Positions 56,379 to 64,000 of a DNA stretch of 64,000 bases are shown piece after piece (within the stretch, counting starts at the first letter, position 1; each line of letters opens with the position of its first letter). Source of the DNA: Kiloniella spongiae (lineage in GTDB: Bacteria > Pseudomonadota > Alphaproteobacteria > Kiloniellales > Kiloniellaceae); the NCBI RefSeq assembly GCF_001026905.1, contig NZ_LAQL01000009.1, positions 124,001 to 188,000 of the forward strand, read 5' to 3'. Position numbers and translations under genes: made by a program. The notes beneath the pieces are model-generated. The model searched no databases, was not told where the DNA came from, and saw nothing but the letters and a program-made list of their open reading frames with translations.

Positions 56379-57581
56379 CTAAGCCGCATCTTCCAATGCT
56401 TTAACGCCTGGAAGGGTTTTTCCTTCCAACCACTCCAGGAAGGCACCACCCGCAGTCGAAATATAAGAGAAATCTTCATCAACACCGGCATGAACCAAAG
56501 CAGCAACTGTATCACCACCACCGGCAACAGTAAGTAAATCACCCGATACAGTCAGGCCTGCAGCCGCTTGAGCTACTGAATTTGTCGCGGCATCAAACGG
56601 CTCTGTTTCAAAGCATCCAAGAGGACCATTCCAAACCAGCGTCTTACAGCCCTTCAGCTCAGCAACAATTTCCAGCGCTGTTTGGCTACCAGCATCCAGA
56701 ATCATTTGATTAGCAGGAACGGATGATGTCTTAACCGTGGATGTTGGAACATTTTCAGCCAGCGTTTCCGCAACAACAACGTCAGAGGGTAGCATAACCT
56801 TACTATTTTGTGCCTCAGCTTCCTTTAGAATAGCACGCGCTGTATCCGCCATTTCATGCTCACAAAGTGAGCGTCCGACTTCAATTCCTTGCGCATTCAA
56901 AAAAGTATTGGCCATGCCACCGCCAATAACAAGCACATCAACCTTGCCCACGAGGTTACTGAGCAACTCCAGTTTCGTTGATACTTTTGCACCACCAACC
57001 AGAGCAGCAACCGGGCGTTTAGGCTGCCCCAATGCTTGTGACAGATGCTCAAGTTCTGTCTGCATCAAACGACCAGCCGCCGCAGGAAGTAGCCGGGCCA
57101 GTCCGTCCGTTGAAGCATGCGCACGGTGTGCGGCTGAAAAAGCATCGTTAATATAAACATCGCCAAGCTTCGCAAGTTCCTGCGCAAAGGACGAATCATT
57201 CGCTTCTTCACCCGCGTGGAACCTAAGATTCTCAAGCAACAGTATTTCACCATTAGATAAAGCATCAATCTGGGTAGAAACCTCCGTGCCAATACAGTCG
57301 CCCGCAAAAGCTACCTTTTCGCCACCCAAGGCATCAGATAGCCCTTCAACAACGGGTCCCAAACTCATTTCAGGAACGACATTACCTTTTGGACGTCCAA
57401 AATGGGCCATCAAGATTATTTTGGCACCCTGTGCCTTTAAATCACGTATTGTTGGTAATACCCGGACGATACGGCTGTTGTCGGTGATTTTCCCATCTCG
57501 GATCGGTACGTTAAAATCTACCCTGACAAGCGCACGCCTACCGCTCAACTGAAGATCGTCAATAGTTTGAAATTGGGTCAT
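56379..57581 (-). CDS. pgk: Phosphoglycerate kinase
   Basis: This 400-aa protein has the family's [29 protein letters not shown] and [12 protein letters not shown], then [34 protein letters not shown] and the nucleotide loop [10 protein letters not shown]. It makes ATP from 1,3-bisphosphoglycerate in glycolysis or the reverse in gluconeogenesis. It is divergent from the small conserved gene at 57812. Confidence 0.97.
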   Translation of the reverse strand: MTQFQTIDDLQLSGRRALVRVDFNVPIRDGKITDNSRIVRVLPTIRDLKAQGAKIILMAHFGRPKGNVVPEMSLGPVVEGLSDALGGEKVAFAGDCIGTEVSTQIDALSNGEILLLENLRFHAGEEANDSSFAQELAKLGDVYINDAFSAAHRAHASTDGLARLLPAAAGRLMQTELEHLSQALGQPKRPVAALVGGAKVSTKLELLSNLVGKVDVLVIGGGMANTFLNAQGIEVGRSLCEHEMADTARAILKEAEAQNSKVMLPSDVVVAETLAENVPTSTVKTSSVPANQMILDAGSQTALEIVAELKGCKTLVWNGPLGCFETEPFDAATNSVAQAAAGLTVSGDLLTVAGGGDTVAALVHAGVDEDFSYISTAGGAFLEWLEGKTLPGVKALEDAA

Positions 57582-57811
57582 AATTACTTCCTGTTGTTCT
57601 GATGAGACTTCTGGTCAGACTTCTGGCGCCCAAATGGTTTCTTATTTACAACTAGCTTCTTATTTAAAAGAAGTGGTACAGAGTCACCCAATCAAATTCA
57701 AGTCCGAAGTGGATTAGATGGGGTTGCAAAGGTATTAAGGTTTGGCCTTTGACGAACACCAACAATGGTAAGTCTGAATCAAAAATAAATCAGAACAAGG
57801 GAACGCATTTT

Positions 57812-58162
57812 GTGACTGACAACACAGAACAAAAAATAAGGGCGATACTGGAAAATACCGCACAGAAGCACCAGACGATCAGCTACCGTATGCTCGCAAT
57901 AGAAGCCGAAATTCCCGGCCCCCAAATTATTCACAAACTAACTCATAAGCTCGAAGACATTATGCGAACAGACCACAGTATTGGAGCTCTCTCCTTGGTG
58001 CCCCTTGCTGTCAGTCGCGGCGAACCAGCCATTCCACGCGGTGGGTTCTTCATTCTTTTAAGAGAACTAGGCCTTTATACCGGCTCGGATCAGGGCACCG
58101 AAGCGATTCAGAAGCACACAAATATGTTAGCTGAAATCTACAGCTCTTTTCCGACATCATAA
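57812..58162 (+). CDS. Small conserved protein of unknown function
   Basis: From GTG 57812, eight bases after AAGGGAA, the protein is 116 aa; a TTG at 57749 is also in frame but adds only low-complexity residues. The core is ISYRMLAIEAEIPGPQIIHK followed by LAVSRGEPAIPRGGFFILL. I recall similar unnamed alphaproteobacterial proteins. The SY-x3-A and pre-helical proline pattern is faintly like the winged-helix part of MGMT/ATL proteins, but the PCHR motif is absent. Function unknown. Confidence 0.7.
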   Translation: MTDNTEQKIRAILENTAQKHQTISYRMLAIEAEIPGPQIIHKLTHKLEDIMRTDHSIGALSLVPLAVSRGEPAIPRGGFFILLRELGLYTGSDQGTEAIQKHTNMLAEIYSSFPTS

Positions 58163-58172
58163 GCATACAAAA

Positions 58173-58198
58173 ACAGGATTGGCGCGAACCAATCCTGT
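58173..58198 (-). terminator. Rho-independent terminator for the gene at 58248-59969
   Basis: ACAGGATTGG (58173-58182) pairs perfectly with CCAATCCTGT (58189-58198); on the minus strand it is followed by TTTTTG. A smaller hairpin (AACGTG/CACGTT, near 58230-58249) stands right after the stop. Confidence 0.8.
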
Positions 58199-58247
58199 CT
58201 AAAAATTCTAACCGAAAAACATCACCAAACGTGACTTAAGCCACGTT

Positions 58248-59969
58248 TTAATTAGAGCAAGTCAGCTCCTTAAAACCGTCACAGCGATAGTTCGAGCAAA
58301 TTTCTTTTGAGCCCATGTTAATTGTCGGGAAAATCGAGCCGATATTGTCATCCCTAACCCAGGCTACCGCTGTTTCATGACCTTTTTTCTGACACCATTC
58401 ACGTGCGGCAGGTTCTCCACAGTTTGTTCCCGGCGTCAGACAATAATTCAGACGATATGCATCAAACACAGGGAACTCATAGGTGGTCCCCCCTGTTGAA
58501 GGGCTAACAAAGCGCTCTGCTGTTTCCGTTGGTAGGCTACCGTTTTCGTCAGAACTCCCTGAACTTAACGGTTGGCTATCAACATTTTCAGCTGGTTGCG
58601 CTTCGAACAGCTGATATGACGGAGTAAAAAGTGGATTTTCAGACTGCGATGTAATCGCTTGGCGCTCCAATTCTCCCTCAGTTACCTGTGTAGGTTGAGG
58701 GATTAAGGCATCATCACCAGCTGGCGTTATACCTGCTGCAAGTAAATCTGAATCTGCAGGGCTGTAAGCAGGTGCCGGAGCTGTGAACACCTGAGATTCC
58801 GGCGCAACAAATGTTTGAGGTTCAGGAGCGACAAACGTTTGCGCTTCTGCAGATGCCTGAGGTATCGGCTTCTGTACCGCAGTAGATTGCGGCGTCTCTA
58901 CGCTCTTTTTAGTAGTGGGTGTTTCTTGCGTCACAGCTGGCTCTGGCGCAACAAATGTTTGAGGTGCTTGCGACACAGTCTTTGGCTCTACAGCCGTAAC
59001 CTGCGGCGTAACCGTCTTCGCCGGGGCAGTTACGTCACCGGTCTTTGTAACAACGGTTTTAGGTGCTGCGCTTGCAACTGCCAGTCCAGATACAGCAGAT
59101 GCGGGACCAGAAACGTACTCGACCTTTACAGAACGCGCACGACCTTTATAGCCATAGTCCGCCAGGTTAAACTTACGAATACTTTCCGCTTTAAAAGGAA
59201 AGGTAACGTGATTCCCCTGACAATCGGGAAAATCATATAACGTAGCCCGGACACGATGGCGAACAGATTGATAAGCCGGATCCATTTCGACCGGATGCAT
59301 AAATACCAACTGATCACTATCATTAAACCGGAAAGTCCCGCGCTCGCCAGCATAAGTCGTAGGGCCAACCAAATTTTGACAATAACCTGTACGACCTTTA
59401 TCCCAAGCTGGAATAAAAGCACGGCGATAGTTCAATTGCTCGAGAACATTCGCACAGCCACGGCTGTATGTATTCAACCGCTGTAACATAAGAACACCAG
59501 GTGGCGGTCCCATGTCACGGCGATAGATGATCATGGATGAATAGGTATCATCCTGCGGTGCAGCCATCGAAATAGGCACATCATTCACCCGTTTCAGCGG
59601 GACAAGGTCCGCAGATGGTCCCTGCCATAACAGATGTGGTTCTTCTTTACTGCCTAACAAAGGTGCGCAGGACTTATCAGTTGTTTGAAACAAAGGACCT
59701 TCAAAGAATATAGCGCCAACTTGCGAGCCAAGTTTCAGGGACGAAACCCGATCAGAAAGATCACCAAGCGAAGGTACAAAGGAATAGAGCTGGTCAGGAG
59801 CAAGTTCAAAAACCTTTGCCGCCCCCGCGTATTCAAGGCCATCAAAAGCAATAAGCTGATTGGGAGCTGGCTCACCGGCCAAATCCTGAGCATGAACTTT
59901 TCCTGCCAAAGAACTGAAACCAGCCACAATAGCCACCATCGTTCCGGCAATACGCCCTAATGCTCTCAT
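58248..59969 (-). CDS. Exported protein with crystallin-like segments, Pro/Ala repeats and a Cys-rich C-terminal domain
   Basis: ATG 59969 follows GGGGAAG and opens a signal peptide ending VHA-QD near residue 28; the protein is 573 aa. Two beta-gamma-crystallin-like segments are seen at about 53-95 (VFELAPDQLYSFVPSLGDLS) and 242-286 (LYDFPDCQGNHVTF, LADYGYKGRARSVKV). A Pro/Thr/Gln-rich linker (300-480) holds QTFVAPEP-type repeats at 337, 377, 385 and 393. The C-terminal domain (505-573) has six cysteines (C510, C517, C526, C558, C563, C571) and resembles unnamed Cys-rich domains of Rhizobiales proteins I recall. An envelope or secreted binding role is likely; function unknown. Confidence 0.8.
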   Translation of the reverse strand: MRALGRIAGTMVAIVAGFSSLAGKVHAQDLAGEPAPNQLIAFDGLEYAGAAKVFELAPDQLYSFVPSLGDLSDRVSSLKLGSQVGAIFFEGPLFQTTDKSCAPLLGSKEEPHLLWQGPSADLVPLKRVNDVPISMAAPQDDTYSSMIIYRRDMGPPPGVLMLQRLNTYSRGCANVLEQLNYRRAFIPAWDKGRTGYCQNLVGPTTYAGERGTFRFNDSDQLVFMHPVEMDPAYQSVRHRVRATLYDFPDCQGNHVTFPFKAESIRKFNLADYGYKGRARSVKVEYVSGPASAVSGLAVASAAPKTVVTKTGDVTAPAKTVTPQVTAVEPKTVSQAPQTFVAPEPAVTQETPTTKKSVETPQSTAVQKPIPQASAEAQTFVAPEPQTFVAPESQVFTAPAPAYSPADSDLLAAGITPAGDDALIPQPTQVTEGELERQAITSQSENPLFTPSYQLFEAQPAENVDSQPLSSGSSDENGSLPTETAERFVSPSTGGTTYEFPVFDAYRLNYCLTPGTNCGEPAAREWCQKKGHETAVAWVRDDNIGSIFPTINMGSKEICSNYRCDGFKELTCSN

Positions 59970-60178
59970 ATGACTTCTTCCCCATTTCAAGCGGGATCTT
60001 TTCCCACTTGGTCACCAAATTGATTCAAACATACTTTAATAAAAGCATTGGCAAAATAACAGGAAGATCGCGGAAAGAAAACCACCTTGATCGCCTTACA
60101 GAAATTCAAACAAAAATCTCAGTAAATTCCCCGCAAAATCCAGAATATAGGATACAAACAGTGCTTCATCTATTATAC

Positions 60179-60212
60179 AAAAAACGGCCCGATAATCGGG
60201 CCGTTTTCCATT
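60179..60212 (-). terminator. Rho-independent terminator of sodB
   Basis: AAACGGCCCGA and TCGGGCCGTTT pair perfectly around a 3-4 nt loop, with T6 following on the minus strand. It lies 41 nt after the sodB stop. Confidence 0.9.
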
Positions 60213-60252
60213 CACTCTGACCAAACATTCTGATCAGGAATTCAAATCGGTA

Positions 60253-60858
60253 TTAACTGGCTTTTGAAAAGCGCTCTGCAACATATTCCCAGTTCACAAG
60301 GCTATCTACAAAAGCCTTTACATAGTCTGGACGCGCATTGCGGTAATCAATGTAGTAAGAGTGCTCCCAAACATCACAGCCGAGAAGTGCATGACCACCA
60401 GTAACCAGTGGATTTTCACCATTTGCAGTTTTGGTCACAGCAAGCTTGCCGCTGTCATTCAGCACAAGCCAGCACCACCCGGAACCGAACTGTGTAACAC
60501 CAGCGTTTACGAAATCGGCTTTGAACTGATCAACACTACCGAAGTCTTCTATAATCTTCTTTTCAAGTTCGCCTGGAATGGCACCACCACCGTTTGGTTT
60601 CATCATGTTCCAGAACTCGATGTGGTTCCAGTGCTGTGCCGCATTATTAAAAATGCCCGCCTTGGATGCATCGCCAAAAGAACCTTTAACGATCTCTTCC
60701 AGAGATTTACCTTCCAGATCGGAACCTTCCAGAAGCTTGTTACCATTCACAACATAAGCGTTGTGGTGTTTGTCGTGGTGAAACTCAAGAGTTTCTGCAG
60801 ACATATATGGTCCCAGAGCGTCGTAAGCATATGGAAGAGCTGGTAATTCAAGAGCCAT
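60253..60858 (-). CDS. sodB: Superoxide dismutase, Fe type
   Basis: ATG 60858 (MALELPALPYAYDALGPYMS) gives 201 aa; GGGGAAA precedes it and a 31-codon upstream frame was rejected. Metal ligands are H27 (FHHDKHH), H76 (AAQHWNH), D162 and H166 (CDVWEHSYYIDYRN). The glutamine before H76 and the overall sequence point to iron, though Mn use cannot be excluded. It removes cytoplasmic superoxide. Near mntR and the Mn/Zn transporter, it may share metal-dependent control. Confidence 0.95.
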   Translation of the reverse strand: MALELPALPYAYDALGPYMSAETLEFHHDKHHNAYVVNGNKLLEGSDLEGKSLEEIVKGSFGDASKAGIFNNAAQHWNHIEFWNMMKPNGGGAIPGELEKKIIEDFGSVDQFKADFVNAGVTQFGSGWCWLVLNDSGKLAVTKTANGENPLVTGGHALLGCDVWEHSYYIDYRNARPDYVKAFVDSLVNWEYVAERFSKAS

Positions 60859-61047
60859 GAGATTTCCCCAATTTATTAGTTTCGTTTCAGTATTCGAATT
60901 TCTGCCGCACTTTAGCCCGTTTACCCCCTGTACCAAAAGCGAAAATCGCATCTATATGATTTTCAGTTCCGAATAACTAAAAAGAAAAGAAAATCTGCCT
61001 GTAGATTAAGTCAGGAGGCAAACAGGTACTTAAAAAGAAAAAGCGGC

Positions 61048-61503
61048 TTATTTCTCGATCTTAAGCGTTAAAGCAGAAAGACATTCAAGTGTCTCTTCAC
61101 TCACATGGTGTTCAACACCCTCGGCGTCAATCTCTGCTGTTGCATCGCTCACACCCGCGGCTTTTAAAAAGCGAACCACAATTTCATGTCGGCGGCGTGC
61201 AGCCAATGCCAGAGCACGTCCCTGATCTGTCAGAAATATTGATCGGTAGGGTTTTGAAATAACTAACCCTTCGCGCTGAAGACGTTGGATAATTTTATTC
61301 ACGGTTGCATGGCTGACGCCCATACGTTCCGACAGTTCAACGACACGCGCTTCCCCGTTTGCATTGATCAAATCATCGATTAGTTCAACATAATCTTCTG
61401 CGACTTCTGTCTTATGGGCTTCGCGAACACGCTCAAACTTTGCAGCCTGCTGTTCTGCATCTTCCAATTCTATATTCGCCTCTGGGTCAGTCACTGATGT
61501 CAT
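61048..61503 (-). CDS. mntR: Manganese-responsive transcriptional regulator MntR
   Basis: The start ATG 61503 (MTSVTDPEANIELEDAEQQA) gives 151 aa, the size of E. coli MntR, and the long upstream frame was dropped. The winged helix (VVELSERMGVSHATVNKIIQ) is followed by RRRHEIVVRFLKAAGVSDAT and EGVEHHVSEETL, which carry the His/Glu metal ligands of the DtxR family. It represses the divergent transporter when Mn2+ is plentiful; a palindromic box lies in the shared region. Confidence 0.93.
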   Translation of the reverse strand: MTSVTDPEANIELEDAEQQAAKFERVREAHKTEVAEDYVELIDDLINANGEARVVELSERMGVSHATVNKIIQRLQREGLVISKPYRSIFLTDQGRALALAARRRHEIVVRFLKAAGVSDATAEIDAEGVEHHVSEETLECLSALTLKIEK

Positions 61504-61671
61504 GGACTTAAATATAACCTTCCGCCACTCATCTAATATTAACTCTGCTTTGCCCTTACTTACCTGAAAGAATCCCGGATGTAAAAGAGCAAGCACACTT
61601 ATGCATCCACCCAAATCAACTTGAGATTATTACATGCAAAATAAATAAGATAACCTTGAGATATTATGCCA

Positions 61672-61700
61672 TTGACACTAAATGTAGCCTAGGCTACAAA
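61672..61700 (+). promoter_or_regulatory. MntR box inside a promoter of the metal transporter operon
   Basis: TTGACA (61672-61677), a 17-bp spacer and TACAAA (61695-61700) form a promoter. The perfect palindrome TGTAGCCTAGGCTACA (61683-61698) fills the spacer and overlaps the -10 box. Its core TAGC-N4-GCTA is the same as in the known E. coli MntR site. Binding would block RNA polymerase. Confidence 0.8.
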
Positions 61701-61791
61701 TTTATCCCTCAACATCAAAGCCATTATATTTAACCACGACTCGATTCTATTGCCATTAACGCCCCGAAGCAGACAGATTAAAAAGAAACTG

Positions 61792-62775
61792 ATGATGTTA
61801 CTTAGATCCTTTACCTTTATAACCAAGACTATCTTGGCAGCAGTTATTCTCATCGCTTCCGGCCATTTAGCCAGAGCCGATAAGCCTATTATAGTCACAA
61901 CAATTGCCCAGATCGCAGATGCCGTCAGCCACATCGTCGGAGACAAGATGGAAGTGGATAGTCTTATGGGTGAAGGTGTTGACCCCCACACCTATCGAAT
62001 GAACAGATATGATGTCGCCGCTCTGACAAAAGCAGATATCGTTCTCTACAATGGCCTCTATCTGGAAGCACAGATGGAAGATGCGCTGGAACGTATGGCA
62101 ACCAAAAAACCAGTGGTTCCTTTGGCCGAGACAATCAACAAATCTCTGTTATTGACCAGTCAGGATTACGAAGACAAAAACGATCCACACGTCTGGATGG
62201 ATGTGCGTAAGTGGATGGCGGTTACAAACCAGGCGCTCAACGTTATCAAAAAGTTCGATCCTGCAAATGCTGATTTCTACGACAAAAATACTGCGGAATA
62301 CCTAATCAAGCTTGAACAGCTTAATGGATATGTTGAAACCGTTCTCTCAAGTGTTCCCGAAAACGAACGTGTTGTTATCTCAGCTCACGATGCTTTCAAT
62401 TATTTTGGCAAAGCATATGACTTTGAAGTCGTTGGCATTCAGGGGTTAAGTACAGCAAGTGAAGCTGGCCTAAAGAAGATCGAAAATCTGGTTGATTTGA
62501 TCGTCACCCGGAAGATCAGGGCTGTTTTTGTCGAAAGTTCTGTTGCTGATCGTAATGTAAAAGCTTTGATCGAAGGTGCTGAAGCTCGCGGTCATAACAT
62601 AACAATCGGCGGAACATTGTTTTCAGATGCCATGGGGCCCGCGGGAACCTACGAAGGCACTTACATTGGCATGCTTGATCACAACGCAACTGTGATTAGC
62701 CGTGCTCTTGGTGGCGAAGCTCCTTTGGCTGGCATGAGCAAACAATTGACCTTGACGCAACACACAGCTAACTAA
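61792..62775 (+). CDS. Mn/Zn ABC transporter substrate-binding protein
   Basis: ATG 61792 is used (an adjacent ATG at 61795 is also possible), giving a signal peptide ending near HLARA. The protein is about 327 aa. The cluster A-I metal-binding residues are visible: H66 (GVDPHTYRM), H133 (NDPHVWMD), a Glu in VFVESSV and an Asp in LFSDAMG. The lack of a His-rich loop favours Mn2+ (MntC/SitA/TroA) over a ZnuA. Control by MntR supports manganese. Confidence 0.92.
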   Translation: MMLLRSFTFITKTILAAVILIASGHLARADKPIIVTTIAQIADAVSHIVGDKMEVDSLMGEGVDPHTYRMNRYDVAALTKADIVLYNGLYLEAQMEDALERMATKKPVVPLAETINKSLLLTSQDYEDKNDPHVWMDVRKWMAVTNQALNVIKKFDPANADFYDKNTAEYLIKLEQLNGYVETVLSSVPENERVVISAHDAFNYFGKAYDFEVVGIQGLSTASEAGLKKIENLVDLIVTRKIRAVFVESSVADRNVKALIEGAEARGHNITIGGTLFSDAMGPAGTYEGTYIGMLDHNATVISRALGGEAPLAGMSKQLTLTQHTAN

Positions 62776-62796
62776 GGCTGTATAGGAAATTTTCCG

Positions 62797-63609
62797 ATGA
62801 TCGCGAAACTATTGAAACTGCAACCGAGTACATCCCTCAGCACTGATGCCGCGAAGAAAGCACCTCTGGCAATCGACGGCCTCTCTGTTTCCTATCACCA
62901 CAAGCCAGTGGTCTGGGATCTCTCGTTTGTTGCCCCTGAAAAGGGTTTGGTTGCGGTTGTCGGCCCCAATGGCGCAGGAAAATCAACATTTATCAAGGCT
63001 GCTCTTGGTTTGATCCCCAAGTTATCCGGGGAAATAACGGTTTATGGCAAGCCCGTGGACAAACAACGCAAGCTCATTGGATACGTTCCTCAGCGGGGTA
63101 GCGTGGACTGGGATTTCCCAGCCTCTGCACTGGATGTTGTCACCATGGGCCTTTATGGCGAGATTGGCTGGTTAAAGCCGGTTCGAAAAGGTCACAAAGA
63201 ACAAGCCCTGTCCTATCTGGAGAAAGTTGGCATGGCCGACTTCGCTGATCGACAGATCGGACAGCTATCCGGCGGACAACAACAACGTGTTTTCCTTGCC
63301 CGTGCACTGGCACAAGACGCATCGCTTTATTTCATGGACGAGCCTTTTGTCGGTGTAGATGCCGCAACAGAACGTGCCATTATCAACGTTTTGAAAAAGC
63401 TAAAAGACCAAGGCAAAACGGTAATCTGTGTTCACCACGATCTGCAATCCGCACCTGACTATTTCGATCACGCGCTTATTCTCAATGTAAGGCCAGTAGC
63501 CAGTGGCCCAATGCACGAGGCCTTTACCTCTGAAAACCTGCAACGTGCCTATGGTGGCCGTCTTGCACCCTCAGAATTGTCTGGATTGATGTCACTCGCA
63601 GGTCAGTAA
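62797..63609 (+). CDS. Mn/Zn ABC transporter ATP-binding protein
   Basis: This 270-aa protein has Walker A GPNGAGKST (56-64), the signature QLSGGQQQRVFLARAL, Walker B LYFMDEPFVGVD and a switch histidine in VHHDL. It energises the importer formed with the preceding binding protein and following permease. Gap to the upstream gene is 21 nt. Confidence 0.94.
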   Translation: MIAKLLKLQPSTSLSTDAAKKAPLAIDGLSVSYHHKPVVWDLSFVAPEKGLVAVVGPNGAGKSTFIKAALGLIPKLSGEITVYGKPVDKQRKLIGYVPQRGSVDWDFPASALDVVTMGLYGEIGWLKPVRKGHKEQALSYLEKVGMADFADRQIGQLSGGQQQRVFLARALAQDASLYFMDEPFVGVDAATERAIINVLKKLKDQGKTVICVHHDLQSAPDYFDHALILNVRPVASGPMHEAFTSENLQRAYGGRLAPSELSGLMSLAGQ

Positions 63610-63689
63610 CCCTAACCTGAACCGACAGATCACACTGAAAACCAGAAAACACCACCAGAATCATCACCAGAATCACTAAGGGCAGAATC

Positions 63690-64000
63690 GTGCTTCAGGA
63701 ACTCTTTGACATCCTAACTTTCCAAAGTGGGTACAACACGAATGTTGTCCTTCTCGGCGCTGGCTTACTGGGCACCGCGGGGGGAGTTGTCGGTGTATTC
63801 TCTCTTCTACGAAAACGCGCCTTGATCAGTGACGCAATCAGCCACGCAACTCTTCCCGGCATCACACTCGGCTTTTTGGTTGCCCTTGCCTTGACAGGAA
63901 CAGGCAAAAGCCTTCCTTTCCTGATGGTTGGCTCGACCCTAAGCGGTATTCTTGGCGTTTTACTGGTGCAATGGATCAAAGATAACACACGCCTTCCAGA
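63690..64000 (+). CDS. Mn/Zn ABC transporter permease, N-terminal part (cut by window edge)
   Basis: GTG 63690 after AAGGG opens a frame that runs off the right end (about 103 codons). It has ABC-3-type membrane segments (NVVLLGAGLLGTAGGVVGVF, ITLGFLVALAL, LMVGSTLSGILGVLLV) and the family's ALISDAISHATLPGI. It is the permease of the MntR-controlled importer. Confidence 0.92.
   Translation, partial: MLQELFDILTFQSGYNTNVVLLGAGLLGTAGGVVGVFSLLRKRALISDAISHATLPGITLGFLVALALTGTGKSLPFLMVGSTLSGILGVLLVQWIKDNTRLP

Overview
The window reads as chromosome from a marine-type alphaproteobacterium of the Rhodospirillales/Kiloniellales kind. This is inferred from gene content and order: sucCD-mdh-zapE, an sdhCDAB block beside ethylmalonyl-CoA-pathway-type genes, ffh-rpsP-rimM-trmD-rplS, dapF-mtaB-ftsY, PleC-like kinases, a DUF2336 protein and MntR-controlled metal uptake. 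The species cannot be named from sequence alone. I saw no tRNA, rRNA, CRISPR array, insertion sequence or prophage.

Layout. 1-6470, minus strand: TCA cycle genes (zapE, a small DksA-type zinc-finger gene, mdh, sucC, sucD, start of sucA) preceded by an SDR gene. 6640-8944, plus strand: a DUF6494-like gene, then an EF-hand protein, ECF sigma factor, membrane anti-sigma candidate and Spy/CnrX-like periplasmic sensor. 8955-17185, minus: a three-PAS histidine kinase, sdhCDAB, a MaoC-type mesaconyl-CoA hydratase and a CitE/Mcl-like lyase. 17381-22959: an MFS transporter divergent from a GlxA-type regulator, then a TetR gene and a Rph/PEP-synthase-like phosphotransferase behind a strong palindromic operator. 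23083-27958, minus: asd and the leucine genes leuB, leuD, leuC, with a possible leucine-rich leader peptide upstream of leuC.

28471-34336, plus: a DUF547 protein and a 1599-aa DUF4011-helicase-nuclease gene that looks like a single-gene defence system (Hhe type). Its start codon lies 3 nt after a run of nine G, which suggests phase variation. 34486-38145, minus: the ribosome/SRP operon. 38552-45002, plus: a PAS protein, dapF, two tandem lipoprotein hydrolase paralogues, mtaB, ftsY and an exported unknown. 45052-51597: agmatinase/LysR, a chemotaxis receptor, a Nudix hydrolase and CtlX/Lrp, together a guanidino/arginine-metabolism neighbourhood. 52398-56338, plus: DUF2336 plus PAS-kinase, then AzlCD. 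56379-60858: pgk, a small conserved protein, an exported repeat- and Cys-rich protein, and sodB. 61048-64000: mntR divergent from a Mn/Zn ABC transporter, with a near-perfect MntR box inside the promoter.

Most of the window is ordinary core metabolism. The accessory or unusual parts are the defence helicase with its G tract, the EF-hand/ECF module, the tandem lipoprotein hydrolases, the TetR/Rph-like pair, the exported crystallin-like/Cys-rich protein, the leuC leader and the MntR box. Start codons were moved from the longest frame wherever family alignment from memory or a Shine-Dalgarno sequence favoured an internal start; each such choice is stated.
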